Assembly: GCA_051530055.1 (NCBI GenBank)
Contig: CM121342.1
Span: 2,542,001-2,606,000, forward strand
DNA length: 64,000 nt
Reading direction: 5' to 3'
Source: Neoechinorhynchus agilis
Taxonomy: Eukaryota > Acanthocephala
In this document: positions 22,501-37,920 of the stretch, in pieces
How the letters are laid out: every line of letters starts with the position of its first letter
Position numbering within the stretch: the stretch's first letter is position 1
Position numbers and translations under genes: made by a program
The notes under the pieces: model-generated
What the model was told of the DNA's origin: nothing
The model's database searches: none
The model's input: only the letters and a program-made list of their open reading frames with translations

Positions 22501-25500
22501 AGACCAACTACCTTGATTATTGATATTAAAACATCAATCAATTTAAGATCAAATTAACTTTTCTATATCTACTTTTGACGCTGAATTCACCTGCAATTAC
22601 GGTTTGATGTTGCTTGTTAAATTTTTACACTTAGTTTAAGGATTGAAGTTGATAAAAGACACCTGAATTAAATCTGTGGTGGTCGAAAGTTGTTACGAAA
22701 TGCAAAAACATTTTGAGCATATCTAATGCGCTGATTTCAATGGTGTTATCTGATTTTAATGAGTCTTTCAAATTTTGTGATCTTTCACTCTTGTGAATAT
22801 TGGCAAAATATGACAATGCGATTTCCGATGCGAATATTACAGCTGTAGTGTACGGAATCAGCTAGTTTAGTAGATCTTAACGCGCTGATTCCAAATCTGT
22901 TTACGGATTTGCGATAGCTATCATGGTTCTTGAGTTATTTGTTGTTACATTTTGAGACCAACTACCTTGATTATTGATATTAAAACATCAATCAATTTAA
23001 GATCAAATTAACTTTTCTATATCTACTTTTGACGCTGAATTCACCTGCAGTTACGGTTTGATGTTGCTTGTTAAATTTTGACACTTAGTTTAAGGATTGA
23101 AGTTGATAAAAGAAACCTGAATTAAATCTGTGGTTGTCGAAAGTTGTTACGAAATACAAACACATTTTGAGCATATCTAATGCGCTGATTTTAATGGTGT
23201 TATCTGATTTTAATGAGTCTTTCAAATTTAGTGATCTTTCACTCTTGTGAATATTGGCAAAATATGACAATGCGATTTCCGATGCGAATATTCCAGCTGT
23301 AGTGTACGGAGTCAGCTAGTTTAGTAGATCTTAACGCGCTGATTCCACATCTGTTTACGGATTGGCGATAGCTATCATGGTTCTTGAGTTATTTGTTGTT
23401 ACATTTTGAGACCAACTACCTTGATTATTGATATTAAAACATCAATCAATTTAAGATCAAATTAACTTTTCTATATCTACTTTTGACGCTGAATTCACCT
23501 GCAATTACGGTTTGATGTTGCTTGTTAAATTTTGACACTTAGTTTAAGGATTGAAGTTGATAAAAGACACCTGAATTAAATCTGTGGTGGTCGAAAGTTG
23601 TTACGAAATACAAAAACATTTTGAGCATATCTAATGCGCTGATTTCAATGGTGTTATCTGATTTTAATGAGTCTTGCAAATTTAGTGATCTTTCACTCTT
23701 GTGAATATTGGCAAAATATGACAATGCGATTTCCGATGCGAATATTACAGCTGTAGTGTACGGAATCAGCTAGTTTAGTAGATCTTAACGCGCTGATTCC
23801 AAATCTGTTTACGGATTTGCGATAGCTATCATGGTTCTTGAGTTATTTGTTGTTACATTTTGAGACCAACTACCTTGATTATTGATATTAAAACATCAAT
23901 CAATTTAAGATCAAATTAACTTTTCTATATCTACTTTTGACGCTGAATTAACCTGCAATTACGGTTTGATGTTACTTGTTAAATTTTTACACTTAGTTTA
24001 AGGATTGAAGTTGATAAAAGACACCTGAATTAAATCTGTGGTGGTCGAAAGTTGTTACGAAATACAAGAACATTTTGAGCATATCTAATGCGCTGATTTC
24101 AATGGTGTTATCTGATTTTAATGAGTCTTGCAAATTTAGTGATCTTTCACTCTTGTGAATATTGGCAAAATATGACAATGCGATTTCCGATGCGAATATT
24201 ACAGCTGTAGTGTACGTAATCAGCTAGTTTAGTAGATCTTAACGCGCTGATTCCAAATCTGTTTACGGATTTGCGATAGCTATCATGGTTCTTGAGTTAT
24301 TTGTTGTTACATTTTGAGACCAACTACCTTAATTATTGATATTAAAACATCAATCAATTTAAGATCAAATTAACTTTTCTATATCAACTTTTGACGCTGA
24401 ATTAACCTGCAATTACGGTTTGATGTTATTGTTAAATTTTTACACTTAGTTTAAGGATTGAAGTTGATAAAAGACACCTGAATTAAATCTGTGGTGGTCG
24501 AAAGTTTTTACGAAATGCAAAAACATTTTGAGCATATCTAATGCGCTGATTTCAATGGTGTTATCTGATTTTAATGAGTCTTGCAAATTTAGTGATCTTT
24601 CACTCTTGTGAATATTGGCAAAATATGACAATGCGATTTCCGATGCGAATATTACAGCTGTAGTGTACGTAATCAGCTAGTTTAGTAGATCTTAACGCGC
24701 TGATTCCAAATCTGTTTACGGATTTGCGATAGCTATCATGGTTCTTGAGTTATTTGTTGTTACATTTTGAGACCAACTACCTTGATTATTGATATTAAAA
24801 CATCAATCAATTTAAGATCAAATTAACTTTTCTATATCTACTTTTGACGCTGAATTCACCTGCAATTACGGTTTGATGTTGCTTGTTAAATTTTTACACT
24901 TAGTTTAAGGATTGAAGTTGATAAAAGACACCTGAATTAAATCTGTGGTGGTCGAAAGTTGTTACGAAATACAAAAACATTTTGAGCATATCTAATGCGC
25001 TGATTTCAATGGTGTTATCTGATTTTAATGAGTCTTGCAAATTTAGTGATCTTTCACTCTTGTGAATATTGGCAAAATATGACAATGCGATTTCCGATGC
25101 GAATATTACAGCTGTAGTGTACGGAGTCAGCTAGTTTAGTAGATCTTAACGCGCTGATTCAAAATCTGTTTACGGATTTGCGATAGCTATCATGGTTCTT
25201 GAGTTATTTGTTGTTACATTTTGAGACCAACTACCTTGATTATTGATATTAAAACATCAATCAATTTAAGATCAAATTAACTTTTCTATATCTACTTTTG
25301 ACGCTGAATTCACCTGCAATTACGGTTTGATGTTGCTTGTTAAATTTTGACACTTAGTTTAAGGATTGAAGTTGATAAAAGACACCTGAATTAAATCTGT
25401 GGTGGTCGAAAGTTGTTACGAAATAAAAAAACATTTTGAGCATATCTAATGCGCTGATTTCAATGGTGTTATCTGATTTTAATGAGTCTTTCAAATTTAG

Positions 25501-28500
25501 TGATCTTTCACTCTTGTGAATATTGGCAAAATATGACAATGCGATTTCCGATGCGAATATTACAGCTGTAGTTTACGGAATCAGCTAGTTTAGTAGATCT
25601 TAACGCGCTGATTCCAAATCTGTTTACGGATTTGCGATAGCTATCATGTTCTTGAGTTATTTGTTGTTACATTTTGAGACCAACTACCTTGATTATTGAT
25701 ATTAAAACATCAATCAATTTAAGATCAAATTAACTTTTCTATATCTACTTTTGACGCTGAATTCACCTGCAATTACGGTTTGATGTTGCTTGTTAAATTT
25801 TTACACTTAGTTTAAGGATTGAAGTTGATAAAAGACACCTGAATTAAATCTGTGGTGGTCGAAAGTTGTTACGAAATGCAAAAACATTTTGAGCATATCT
25901 AATGCGCTGATTTCAATGGTGTTATCTGATTTTAATGAGTCTTTCAAATTTTGTGATCTTTCACTCTTGTGAATATTGGCAAAATATGACAATGCGATTT
26001 CCGATGCGAATATTACAGCTGTAGTGTACGGAATCAGCTAGTTTAGTAGATCTTAACGCGCTGATTCCAAATCTGTTTACGGATTTGCGATAGCTATCAT
26101 GGTTCTTGAGTTATTTGTTGTTACATTTTGAGACCAACTACCTTGATTATTGATATTAAAACATCAATCAATTTAAGATCAAATTAACTTTTCTATATCT
26201 ACTTTTGACGCTGAATTCACCTGCAATTACGGTTTGATGTTACTTGTTAAATTTTTACACTTAGTTTAAGGATTGAAGTTGATAAAAGACACCTGAATTA
26301 AATCTGTGGTGGTCGAAAGTTGTTACGAAATACAAAAACATTTTGAGCATATCTAATGCGCTGATTTCAATGGTGTTATCTGATTTTAATGAGTCTTTCA
26401 AATTTAGTGATCTTTCACTCTTGTGAATATTGGCAAAATATGACAATGCGATTTCCGATGCGAATATTACAGCTGTAGTTTACGGAATCAGCTAGTTTAG
26501 TAGATCTTAACGCGCTGATTCCAAATCTGTTTACGGATTTGCGATAGCTATCATGGTTCTTGAGTTATTTGTTGTTACATTTTGAGACCAACTACCTTGA
26601 TTATTGATATTAAAACATCAATCAATTTAAGATCAAATTAACTTTTCTATATCTACTTTTGACGCTGAATTCACCTGCAATTACGGTTTGATGTTACTTG
26701 TTAAATTTTGACACTTAGTTTAAGGATTGAAGTTGATAAAAGACACCTGAATTAAATCTGTGGTGGTCGAAAGTTGTTACGAAATGCAAAAACATTTTGA
26801 GCATATCTAATGCGCTGATTTCAATGGTGTTATCTGATTTTAATGAGTCTTGCAAATTTAGTGATCTTTCACTCTTGTGAATATTGGCAAAATATGACAA
26901 TGCGATTTCCGATGCGAATATTACAGCTGTAGTGTACGGAATCAGCTAGTTTAGTAGATCTTAACGCGCTGATTCCAAATCTGTTTACGGATTTGCGATA
27001 GCTATCATGGTTCTTGAGTTATTTGTTGTTACATTTTGAGACCAACTACCTTGATTATTGATATTAAAACATCAATCAATTTAAGATCAAATTAACTTTT
27101 CTATATCTACTTTTGACGCTGAATTCACCTGCAATTACGGTTTGATGTTACTTGTTAAATTTTGACACTTAGTTTAAGGATTGAAGTTGATAAAAGACAC
27201 CTGAATTAAATCTGTGGTGGTCGAAAGTTGTTACGAAATGCAAAAACATTTTGAGCATATCTAATGCGCTGATTTCAATGGTGTTATCTGATTTTAATGA
27301 GTCTTTCAAATTTAGTGATCTTTCACTCTTGTGAATATTGGCAAAATATGACAATGCGATTTCCGATGCGAATATTACAGCTGTAGTGTACGGAATCAGC
27401 TAGTTTAGTAGATCTTAACGCGCTGATTCCAAATCTGTTTACGGATTTGCGATAGCTATCATGGTTCTTGAGTTATTTGTTGTTACATTTTGAGACCAAC
27501 TACCTTGATTATTGATATTAAAACATCAATCAATTTAAGATCAAATTAACTTTTCTATATCTACTTTTGACGCTGAATTCACCTGCAATTACGGTTTGAT
27601 GTTGCTTGTTAAATTTTGACACTTAGTTTAAGGATTGAAGTTGATAAAAGACACCTGAATTAAATCTGTGGTGGTCGAAAGTTGTTACGAAATACAAAAA
27701 CATTTTGAGCATATCTAATGCGCTGATTTCAATGGTGTTATCTGATTTTAATGAGTCTTGCAAATTTAGTGATCTTTCACTCTTGTGAATATTGGCAAAA
27801 TATGACAATGCGATTTCCGATGCGAATATTACAGCTGTAGTGTACGGAATCAGCTAGTTTAGTAGATCTTAACGCGCTGATTCCAAATCTGTTTACGGAT
27901 TTGCGATAGCTATCATGGTTCTTGAGTTATTTGTTGTTACATTTTGAGACCAACTACCTTGATTATTGATATTAAAACATCAATCAATTTAAGATCAAAT
28001 TAACTTTTCTATATCTACTTTTGACGCTGAATTCACCTGCAATTACGGTTTGATGTTGCTTGTTAAATTTTGACACTTAGTTTAAGGATTGAAGTTGATA
28101 AAAGACACCTGAATTAAATCTGTGGTGGTCGAAAGTTGTTACGAAATACAAAAACATTTTGAGCATATCTAATGCGCTGATTTCAATGGTGTTATCTGAT
28201 TTTAATGAGTCTTGCAAATTTAGTGATCTTTCACTCTTGTGAATATTGGCAAAATATGACAATGCGATTTCCGATGCGAATATTACAGCTGTAGTGTACG
28301 GAATCAGCTAGTTTAGTAGATCTTAACGCGCTGATTCCAAATCTGTTTACGGATTTGCGATAGCTATCATGGTTCTTGAGTTATTTGTTGTTACATTTTG
28401 AGACCAACTACCTTGATTATTGATATTAAAACATCAATCAATTTAAGATCAAATTAACTTTTCTATATCTACTTTTGACGCTGAATTCACCTGCAATTAC

Positions 28501-29466
28501 GGTTTGATGTTGCTTGTTAAATTTTTACACTTAGTTTAAGGATTGAAGTTGATAAAAGACACCTGAATTAAATCTGTGGTGGTCGAAAGTTGTTACGAAA
28601 TACAAAAACATTTTGAGCATATCTAATGCGCTGATTTCAATGGTGTTATCTGATTTTAATGAGTCTTTCAAATTTAGTGATCTTTCACTCTTGTGAATAT
28701 TGGCAAAATATGACAATGCGATTTCCGATGCGAATATTACAGCTGTAGTGTACGGAATCAGCTAGTTTAGTAGATCTTAACGCGCTGATTCCAAATCTGT
28801 TTACGGATTTGCGATAGCTATCATGGTTCTTGAGTTATTTGTTGTTACATTTTGAGACCAACTACCTTGATTATTGATATTAAAACATCAATCAATTTAA
28901 GATCAAATTAACTTTTCTATATCTACTTTTGACGCTGAATTAACCTGCAATTACGGTTTGATGTTACTTGTTAAATTTTGACACTTAGTTTAAGGATTGA
29001 AGTTGATAAAAGACACCTGAATTAAATCTGTGGTGGTCGAAAGTTGTTACGAAATGCAAAAACATTTTGAGCATATCTAATGCGCTGATTTAAATGGTGT
29101 TATCTGATTTTAATGAGTCTTTCAAATTTTGTGATCTTTCACTCTTGTGAATATAGGCAAAATATGACAATGCGATTTCCGGTGCAAATATTACAGCTGT
29201 AGTGTACGGAATCAGCTAGTTTAGTAGATCTTAACGCGCTGATTCAAAGTCTGTTTACGGATTTGCGATAGCTATCATGGTTCTTGAGTTATTTGCTGTT
29301 ACATTTTGAGACCAACTACCTTGATTATTGATATTAAAACATAAATCAATTTAAGATCAAATTAACTTTTCTATATCTACTTTTGACGCTGAATTCACCT
29401 GCAATTACGGTTTGATGTTACTTGTTAAATTTTGACACTTAGTTTAAGGATTGAAGTTGATAAAAG
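13501..29466 (+). repeat. Satellite subfamily A array (~35 monomers, 454 bp)
   Basis: Head-to-tail monomers of 452-454 bp, recognisable by AACGCGCTGATTCCAAATCT and GATTTCCGATGCGAATATTA. The inner copies differ at only a few positions, while the first three or four (13,501-15,300) are clearly more diverged, as at the edge of an array homogenised by unequal exchange. One shortened, more mutated monomer sits at about 21,650-21,950. Every intact copy contains a 61-codon minus-strand ORF, judged non-coding. A diagnostic variant, CAAATTTTGTGATC, recurs at about 20,209, 22,771, 25,947 and 29,125, hinting at a 7-monomer higher-order unit. Confidence 0.97.
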
Positions 29467-32400
29467 GTGATCTTTCACTCTTGTGACTATTGACCAAATA
29501 TGATAATGCGATTTCCGATTCGAATATTGCAGCCGTAGTTTAGGATGTCAGTTAATTTAGTACATCTTAACGCGCTGATTCTAAATCTGTATCCGGATTT
29601 TCGATAGCTGTTATTGTTCTTGAGTTATTCGTTGTTCAATTTACAGACAAACTACCTTTATTATTGATATTAAAACGTCAATAAATTTCAGATCAAATTA
29701 ACTTTTCTAGATCTACTTTTAACGCTAAATTCACCTGCACAAATGGTTTGATGTGGCTTTTTAAATTTTTACACTTAGTTTCAGGATTGAAGTTCATAAA
29801 AGACACCTGAATTAAATCTGTGGTACTCGTAAGCTGTTACGAAATGATAAAACATTTTGAGCATATCAAATGCGCTGACTTCAATGGTGTTATCTAATTA
29901 TAATGAATCTTGCAAATTTAGTGATCTTTCACTCTTGTGACTATTGACCAAATATGATAATGCGATTTCCGATTCGAATATTGCACCTGTAGTTTAGGAT
30001 GTCCGTTAGTTTAGTACATCTTAACGTGTTGATTCCAAATCTGTTTACGGATTTTCGATGGCTGTTATGGTTCTTGAGTTATTCGTTGTTCAATTTTGAG
30101 ACAAACTACCTTGATTATTGATATTAAAACGTCAATAAATTTAAGATCAAATTAACTTTTCTAGATCTACTTTTAACGCTGAATTCACCTGCACAAATGG
30201 TTTGATGTGGCTTTTAAATTTTTACACTTAGTTTCAGGATTGAAGTTCATAAAAGACACCTGAATTAAATCAGTGGTACTCGTAAGTTGTTACGAAATGA
30301 TAAAACATTTTGAGCATATCTGATGCGCTGATTTCAATGGTGTTATCTAATTATAATGAATCTAGCAAATTTAGTGATCTTTCACTCTTGTGACTATTGA
30401 CCAAATATGATAATGCGATTTCCGATTCAGATATTGCAGCTGTAGTTTAGGATGTAAGGTAATTTAGTACATCTTAACGCGCTGATTCCAAATCTGTATC
30501 CGGATTCTCGATAGCTGTTATGGTTCTTGAGTTATTCGTTGTTCAATTTTGAGACAAACTACCATGATTATTGATATTAAAACGTCAATAAATTTAAGAT
30601 CAAATTAACTTTTCTAGATCTACTTTTAACGCTGAATTCACCTGCACAAATGGTTTGATGTTGCTTTTTAAATTTTTACACTTAGTTTCAGGATTGAAGT
30701 TCATAAAAGACACCTGAATAAAATCTGTGGTACTCGTAAGCTGTTACGAAATGATAAAACATTTTGAGCATATCAAATGCGCTGATTTCAATGGTGTTAT
30801 CTAATTATAATGAATCTTGCAAATTTAGTGATCTTTCACTCTTGTGACTATTGACCAAATATGATAATGCGATTTCCGATTCGAATATTGCAGCTGTAGT
30901 TTAGGATGTCCGTTAATTTAGTAGATCTTAACGCGCTGATTCCAAATCTTTAACCGGATTTTCGATAGTAGTTATGGTTCTTTAGTTATTCGTTGTTCAA
31001 TTTACGGAGAAACTACCTTGATTATTGATATTAAAACGTCAATAAATTCAAGATCAAATTAACTTTTCTAGATCTACTTTTAACGCTGAATTCACCTGCA
31101 CAAATATTTTGATGTGGCTTTTAAAATGATTACACTTTTTTCAGCATTGAGGTTCATAAAAGACACCTGAATTAAATCTGTGGTACTTGTAAGTTGTTAC
31201 GAAATGATAAACATTTTGAGCATTTCAAATGCGCTGATTCCAATGGAGTTATCTAATTATAATGAATCTTGCAAATTCTGTGATCTTTCACTCTTGTGAC
31301 TATTGACCAAATATGATAATGCGATTTCCGATTCCAATATTTCAGCTGTAGTTTAGGATGTCCGTTAATTTAGTACATCTTAACGCGCTGATTCCAAATC
31401 TGTATATGGATTTTGGATGGCTGTTATGGTTCTTGAGTTATTCGTTGTTCAATTTACAGACAAACTACCTTTATTATTATTATTAAAACGTCAATAAATT
31501 TAAGATCAAATTAACTTTTCTAGATCTACTTTTAACGCTGAATTCACCTGCACAAATGGTTTGATGTGGCTTTTTAAATTTTTACACTTTTTTTCAGGAT
31601 GGAGGTTCATAAAAGACACCTGAATTAAATCTGTGGTACTTGTAAGTTGTTACGAAATGATAAAACATTTTGAGCATATAAAATACGCTGATTTCAATGG
31701 TGTTATTTAATTATAATGAATCTTGCAAATTTAGTGATCTTTCACTCTTGTGACTATTGACCAAATATGATAATGCGATTTCCGATTCGAATATTGCAGC
31801 TGTAGTTTAGGATGTCAGTTAATTTAGTACATCTTAACGCGCTGATTCTAAATCTGTATCCGGATTTTCGATAGCTGTTATTGTTCTTGAGTTATTCGTT
31901 GTTCAATTTACAGACAAACTACCTTTATTATTGATATTAAAACGTCAATAAATTTAAGATCAAATTAACTTTTCTAGATCTACTTTTAACGCTAAATTCA
32001 CCTGCACAAATGGTTTGATGTGGCTTTTTAAATTTTTACACTTAGTTTAGGGATTGAAGTTCATAAAAGACACCTGAATTAAATCTGTTGTACTCGTAAG
32101 TTGTTACGAAATGATAAAGTATTTTGAGCATATCAAATTCGCTGATTTCAATGGTGTTATCTAATTATAATGAATCTTGCAAATTTAGTGATCTTTCACT
32201 CTTGTGACTATTGACCAAATATGATAATGCGATTTCCGATTCGAATGTTGCAGCTGTTGTTTAGGATGTCAGGTTAATTTGGTACATCTGAACGCGCTGA
32301 TTCGAAATCTGTATCCAGATTTTCGATAGCTGCTACGGTTCTTGAGTTATTCGTTGTTCAATTTTGAGACAAACTACCTTGATTATTGATATTAAAACGT

Positions 32401-35400
32401 CAATAAATTCAAGATCAAATTAACTTTTCTAGATCTACTTTTAACGCTGAATTCACCTGTACAAATGGTTTGATGTGGCTTATTAAATTTTTACACTTAT
32501 TTTCAGGATGGAGGATCATAAAAGACACCTGAATTAAATCTGTGGTACTCGTAAGTTGTTACGAAATGATAAAACATTTAAACCATATCAAATGCGCTGA
32601 TTTCAATGGTGTTATCTAATTATAATGAATCTCTCAAATTTAGTGATCTTTCACTCTTGTGACTATTAACCAAATATGATAATGCGATTTCCGACCCGAA
32701 TATTGTAGCTGTAGTTTAGGATGTCAGTTAATTTAGTACACCTTAACGCTCTGATTCCAAATCTGTATCCGGATTTTCGATGGCTGTTATGGTTCTTGAG
32801 TTATTCGTTGTTCAATTTACAGAGAAACTACCTTGATTATTGATATTAAAACGTCAATAAATTCAGATCAAATTAACTTTTCCGGATCTACTTTTAACGC
32901 TGAATTCACCTGCACAAATGGTTTGATGTAGCTTTTAAAATTTTTACACTTTTTTTTTCAGGATTGAAGTTCATAAAAGACACCTGAATTAAATCTGTTG
33001 TACTCGTAAGTTGTTACGAAATGATAAAACATTTTGAGCATATCAAATGCGCTGATTTCAATGGTGTTATCTAATTATAATGATTCTTGCAAATTTAGTG
33101 ATCTTTCACTCTTGTGACTATTGACCAAATATGATAATGCGATTTCCGATTCGAATATTGCAGCTGTAGTTTAGGATGTCCGTTAATTTAGTACACCTTA
33201 ACGCGCTGATTCCAAATCTGTATCCGGATTTTCGATGGCTGTTATGGTTCTTGAGTTATTCGTTGTTCAATTTTGAGACAAACTACCTTGATTATTGATA
33301 TTAAAACGTCAATAAATTCAAGATCAAAATAACTTTTCTAAATCTACTTCTAACGCTTTAATTCACCTGCACAAACGGTTCTATGTGGCTTTTGAGAATT
33401 GTTACACTTATTTTTCAGGATGGAGGTTCATAAAAGACACCTGAATAAAATCTGTGGTACTCGTAAGTTGTTACGAAATGATAAAACATTTTGAGCATAT
33501 CAAATGCGCTGATTTCAATGGTGTTATCTAGTTATAATGAATCTTGCAAATTTAGTGATCTTTCACTCTTGTGACTGGCCACCAAATATGATAATGCGAT
33601 TTCCGATTCGAATATTGCAGCTGTAGTTTAGGATGTCAGTTAATTTAGTACATCCTAACGCGCTGATTCTAAATCTGTATCCGGATTTTCGATAGCTGCT
33701 ACGGTTATTGAGTTATTCGTTGTTCAATTTTGAGACAAACTACGTTGATTATTGATATTAAAACGTCAATAAATTCAAGATCAAATTAACTTTTCTAGAT
33801 CTACTTTTAACGCTGAATTCACCTGCACAAATGGTTTGATGTGGCTTCTAAAATTTTTACACTTATTTTCAGGATGGAGGTTCATAAAAGACACCTGAAT
33901 AAAATCTGTGGTACTTGTAAGTTGTTACGAAATGATAAAACATTTTGAGCATATCAAATGCGCTGATTTCAATGGTGTTATCTAATTATAATGAATCTTG
34001 CAAATTTAGTGATCTTCACTCTTGTGACTATTGACCAAATATGATAATGCGATTTCCGATTCGAATGTTGCAGCTGTTGTTTAGGATGTCAGTTAATTTG
34101 GTACATCTGAACGCGCTGATTCGAAACCTGTATCCGGATTTTCGATAGCTGCTACAGTTCTTGAGTTATTCGTTGTTCAATTTTGAGACAAACTGCGTTG
34201 ATTATTGATATTAAAACGTCAATAAATTCAAGATCAAATTAACTTTTCTAGATCTACTTTTAACGCTGAATTCACCTGCACAAATGGTTTGATGTTACTT
34301 TCAAAAATTTTACACTTATTTTCAGGATGGTGGTTCATAAAAGACACCTGAATTAAATCTGTGGTACTTTAAGTTGTTACGAAATGATAAAACATTTTGA
34401 GCATATCAAATGCGCTGATTTCAATGGTGTTATCTAATTATAATGAATCTTGCAAATTTAGTGATCTTTCACTCTTGACTATTGACCAAATATGATAATG
34501 CGATTTCCGATTCGAATATTGCAGCTGTAGTTTAGGATGTCAGTTAATTTAGTACATCTTAACGCGCTGATTCCAAATCTTTATCCGGATTTTCGATAGT
34601 TTTTATGGTTCTTTAGTTATTGGTTGTTCAATTTACAGAGAAACTACCTTGATTATTGATATTAAAACGTCAATAAATTTAAGATCAAATTAACTTTTCT
34701 AGATCTACTTTTAACGCTAAATTAACCTGCACAAATGGTTTGATGTGGCTTATTAAATTTTTACACTAAGTTTAGGGATTGAAGTTCATAAAAGACACCT
34801 GAATTAAATCTGTTGTACTCGTAAGTTGTTACGAAATGATAAAACATTTTGAGCATATCAAATTCGCTGATTTCAATGGTGTTATCTAATTATAATGAAT
34901 CTTGCAAATTTAATGATCTTTCACTCTTGTGACTATTGACCAAATATGATAATGCGATTTCCGATTCGAATATTGCAGCTACAGTTTAGGATGTCCGTTA
35001 ATTTAGTACATCTTAATGCGCTGATTCCAAATCTGTATCCGGATTTTCGATGGCTGGTATGGTTCTTGAGTTATTCGTTGTTCAATTTACAGAGAAACTA
35101 CCTTGATTATTGATATTAAAACGTCAATAAATTTAAGATCAAATTATTTTTTCTAGATCTACTTTTAACGCTGAATTCACCTGCACAAATGGTTTGATGT
35201 GGCTTTTTAAATTTTTACACTTGGTTTCAGGATTGAAGTTCATAAAAGACACCTGAATTAAATCTGTGGTACTCGTAAGCTGTTACGAAATGATAAAACA
35301 TTTTGAGCATATCAAATGCGCTGATTTCAATGGTGTTATCTAATTATAATGAATCTTGCAAATTTAGTGATCTTTCACTCTTGTGACTATTGACCAAATA

Positions 35401-37920
35401 TGATAATGCGATTTCCGATTCGAATATTGCAGCTGTAGTTTAGGATGTCCGTTAATTTAGTACACCTAAACGCGCTGATTCTAAATCTGTATCCGGATTT
35501 ACGATAGCTGCTACGGTTCTTGAGTTATTGGTTTTTCAATTTTTAGAAAAACTACCTTGATTATTGATATTAAAACTTCAATAAATTTAAGACCAAATTA
35601 ACTTTTCTAGATCTACTTTTAACGCTGAATTCACCTGCACAAATGGTTTGATGTGGCTTTTTAAATTTTGACACTTAGTTTCAGGATTGAAGTTCATAAA
35701 AGACACCTGAATTAAATCTGTGGTACTCGTAAGCTGTTACGAAATGATAAAACCTTATGAGCATATCAAATGCGCTGATTTCAATGGTGTTATCTAATTA
35801 TAATAAATCTTGCAAATTTAGTGATCTTTCACTCTTGTGACTATTGACCAAATATGATAATGCGATTTCCGATTCGAATATTGCAGCTGTAGTTTAGGAT
35901 TTAAGATAATTTAGTACATCTTAACGCGCTGATTCTAAATCTGTATCCGGATTTGCGATAGCTGCTACGGTTCTTTAGTTATTCGTTGTTCAATTTTGAG
36001 ACAAACTACCTTGATTATTGATATTAAAACGTCAATAAATTTAAGATCAAATTAACTTTTCTAAATCTACTTTTAACGCTGAATTCACCTGCACAAAAGG
36101 TTTGATGTGGCTTTTTAAATTTTTACACTTAGTTTCAGGATTGAAGTTCATAAAAGACACCTGAATTAAATCTGTGGTACTCGTAAGCTGTTACGAAATG
36201 ATAAAACATTTTGAGCATATCAAATGCGCTGATTTCAATGGTGTTATCTAATTATAATTAATCTTGCAAATTTAGTGATCTTTCACTCTTGTGACTATTG
36301 ACCAAATATGATAATGCGATTTCCGATTCGAATATTGCAGCTGTAGTTTAGGATGTCAGTTAATTTAGTACATCTTAACGCGCTGATTCTAAATCTGTGT
36401 CCGGATTTTCGATAGCTTTTATTGTTCTTGAGTTATTCGTTGTTCAATTTACAGACAAACTACCTTGATTATTGATATTAAAACGTCAATAAATCTAAGA
36501 TCAAATTAACTTTTCTAGATCTACTTTTAACGCTGAATTGACCTGAACAAATGGTTTTTTGTGGCTTTTTAAATTTTTACACTTGGTTTCAGGATTGAAG
36601 TTCATAAAAGACACCTGAATAAAATCTGTGGTACTAAAAAGTTGTTACGAAATGATAAAACATTTTGAGCATATCAAATGCGCTGATTTCAATGGTGTTA
36701 TCTTATTATAATGAATCTTTCAAATTTAGTGATCTTTCACTCTTGTGACTATTGACCAAATATGATAATGCGATTTCCGATTCGAATATTGCAGATGTAG
36801 TTTAGGATGTCAGTTAATTTAGTACATCTAAACGCGCTGATTCTAAATCTGTATCCGGATTTTCGATAGCTGCTACGGTTCTTGAGTTATTCGTTGTTCA
36901 ATTTTGAGACAAACTACCTTGATTATTGATATTAAAACGTCAATAAATTCAAGATCAAATTAACTTTTCTGGATCTACTTTTAACCCTGAATTCACCTGC
37001 AGAAATGGTTTGATGTAACTTTTAAAATTTTTAACACTTATTTTCAGGGTGGAAGTTCATAAAAGACACCTGAATTAAATTGGTGGTACTTGTAAGTTGT
37101 TACGAAATGATACAAAATTTTGAGCATATCAAATGCGCTGATTTCAATGGTGTTATCTAATTATAATGAATCTTGCAAATTTAGTGATCTTTCACTCTCG
37201 TGACTATTTACTAAATATGATAATGCGATTTCCGATTCGAATATTGCAGGTGTAGTTTAGGATGTCAGTTAATTTAGTACACCTTGACGTGCTGATTCCA
37301 AATCTGTATCCGGATTTTTGATAGCTGCTACAGTTCTTGAGTAATTCGGTGTTAAATTTACAGACAAACTACCTTGATTATTGATATTAAAACGTCAATA
37401 AATTTAAGATCAAATTAACTTTTCTAGATCTACTTTTAACGCTGAATTGACCTGCACAAATGGTTTGATGTGGCCTGTTAAATTTTTACACTTGGTTTCA
37501 GGATTGAAGTTCATAAAAGACACCTGAATAAAATCTGTGGTACTAAAAAGTTGTTACGAAATGATAAAACATTTTGAGCATAACTGATGCGCTGATTTCA
37601 ATGGTGTTATCTAATTATAATGAATCTTGCAAATTTAGTGATCTTTCACTCTTGTGACTATTGATAAAATATGATAATGCGATTTCCGATTCAGATATTG
37701 CAGCTGTAGTTTAGAATTTAAGGTAATTTAGTACATCTTAACGCGCTGATTATAAATCTGTATCGGATTTCCGATAGCTGTTATTGTTCTTGAGTTATTC
37801 GTTGTTCAATTTACAGACAAACTACCTTGATTATTGATATTAAAACGTCAATAAATCTAAGATCAAATTAACTTTTCTAGATCTACTTTTAACGCTGAAT
37901 TGACCTGCACAAATGGCTTG
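29467..37920 (+). repeat. Satellite subfamily B array (~18.6 monomers, ~454 bp)
   Basis: Same monomer family in the same orientation as A but diverged by eye to roughly 80% identity, with diagnostic words TTGTGACTATTGACCAAATA, AACGTCAATAAATTTAAGAT and ATCTAATTATAATGAATC. Monomers differ from each other much more than A monomers do. The A-to-B switch at 29,466 is out of monomer phase. The 61-codon ORF of A is absent: its ATG position is changed and the TCATTATAATTAGAT segment puts a stop in that frame. Confidence 0.95.

Noticed and set aside
14626-28716. Tandem array of 61-aa genes, each starting MS(Y/H)FANIHKSER
   Set aside because: It is one satellite monomer's ORF repeated. Recurrent differences change amino acids and subfamily B lacks the frame, so no coding constraint is visible.
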